Assembly (NCBI GenBank): GCA_009922615.1
Contig: RFVF01000002.1
Span: 55,701-119,700 of the forward strand
DNA length: 64,000 nt
Source of the DNA: Pseudomonadota bacterium
Lineage (GTDB): Bacteria; Verrucomicrobiota; Verrucomicrobiia; Limisphaerales; SXTU01
Direction of reading: 5' to 3'
The notes under the pieces were generated by a model that worked only from the letters and a program-made list of their open reading frames with translations, did no database searches and was not told the origin of the DNA. The position numbers and the translations under genes were made by a program. Each line of letters starts with the position of its first letter. Position 1 is the stretch's first letter. Positions 63,878 through 64,000 of the stretch are shown here, one piece after another.

Positions 63878-64000
63878 CTAGGGACTAGCACTGTTATTGT
63901 TTTGGATGATAGTTTGGCTCGTGGCACCACCGGTGGCACCGGTCGGGTTCCCGCTTCCAGCATTATTCCCACCACCACCAACAACACCACCACCACTACC
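63878..64000 (-). CDS. C-terminal end of a Gly/Asn-rich protein (partial)
   Basis: The minus-strand frame is open from the window edge to a TAG at 63878 and encodes about 40 residues: GSGGGVVGGGGNNAGSGNPT, then GATGGATSQTI and ending NNNSASP. It is Gly/Ser/Thr/Asn-rich low-complexity sequence, suggesting a secreted or surface protein. It is missing from the track because its start is outside. It would be first in the minus-strand exopolysaccharide cluster. No PEP-CTERM-type sorting tail is seen. The real frame is uncertain without the upstream sequence. Confidence 0.5.
   Translation of the reverse strand, partial: GSGGGVVGGGGNNAGSGNPTGATGGATSQTIIQNNNSASP

Noticed and set aside
63961-64000. 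CACCA-rich repeats as a CRISPR or minisatellite
   Set aside because: They translate in frame into a Gly-rich protein tail ending in a stop codon; coding low complexity is the simpler reading.

Overview
The window looks like a GC-rich, LPS-bearing, Gram-negative chromosome segment from the PVC group, most likely Verrucomicrobiota (Limisphaerales/Pedosphaera-like). The reasons are the tandem type II pseudopilin-like proteins with an [17 protein letters not shown] leader, the PQQ-like beta-propellers starting DWPRFRGP, a YHYH protein, a secreted sulfatase, xylose-isomerase-like sugar enzymes, a GldA/GldF/GldG/DUF4340 operon, and genes for LPS heptose and LptE. This placement is inference from gene content; no rRNA is present. 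Almost all DNA is coding. I see no complete mobile element, prophage or CRISPR array.

Layout. 1-9.2 kb: an apparent redox/envelope module. A YHYH protein, a Hanks-type kinase, a PQQ-like propeller, an eight-haem cytochrome and an MtrB/PioB-like outer-membrane barrel (cut by the window edge and therefore missing from the ORF track) are all on the minus strand. A CpxRA-like two-component system diverges from them. 9.2-15.3 kb: sulfatase, a small Cys-rich protein, a second propeller, L-2-hydroxyglutarate oxidase and purM. 15.3-17.9 kb: a 670-bp gene-free stretch, tRNA-Ser(CGA), a HIT gene cut off exactly at the tRNA 3' end, an orphan gene, nrdR and its partner. 18.1-20.1 kb: plsY and gpsA (phospholipid synthesis). 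20-25.5 kb: a lipoprotein, two pseudopilins, a BamD-like TPR protein, lptE, gmhB and rfaE1 (envelope biogenesis). 25.5-31.5 kb: thiG, two sugar-isomerase-type enzymes, a Sel1 protein, a DJ-1 protein, a zincin and an MntR-like regulator.

31.7-38.3 kb: a complete F-type ATP synthase operon, atpBEFHAGDC, closed by a strong hairpin. 38.3-48.1 kb: a long minus-strand operon reading S1C protease, ABC ATPase, permease, GldG, DUF4340, AsmA-like. 48.3-56.7 kb: a glycosyltransferase, a LysM protein, a very large FHA-TM-beta-helix protein, rpsU, and a sugar isomerase/flippase pair. 56.7-64 kb: an exopolysaccharide locus with O-antigen ligase, sigma-54 activator, Wzc-like tyrosine autokinase, Wza-like export protein, outer-membrane barrel and the C-terminus of a Gly-rich protein.

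The most interesting signals are: the MtrAB-like porin-cytochrome pair with a regulator and a repeated GCCCGTGTAAA operator candidate; heptamer-periodic low-GC phrases scattered between genes and once apparently inside purM; the tRNA-Ser/HIT junction; and the FHA-beta-helix fusion.
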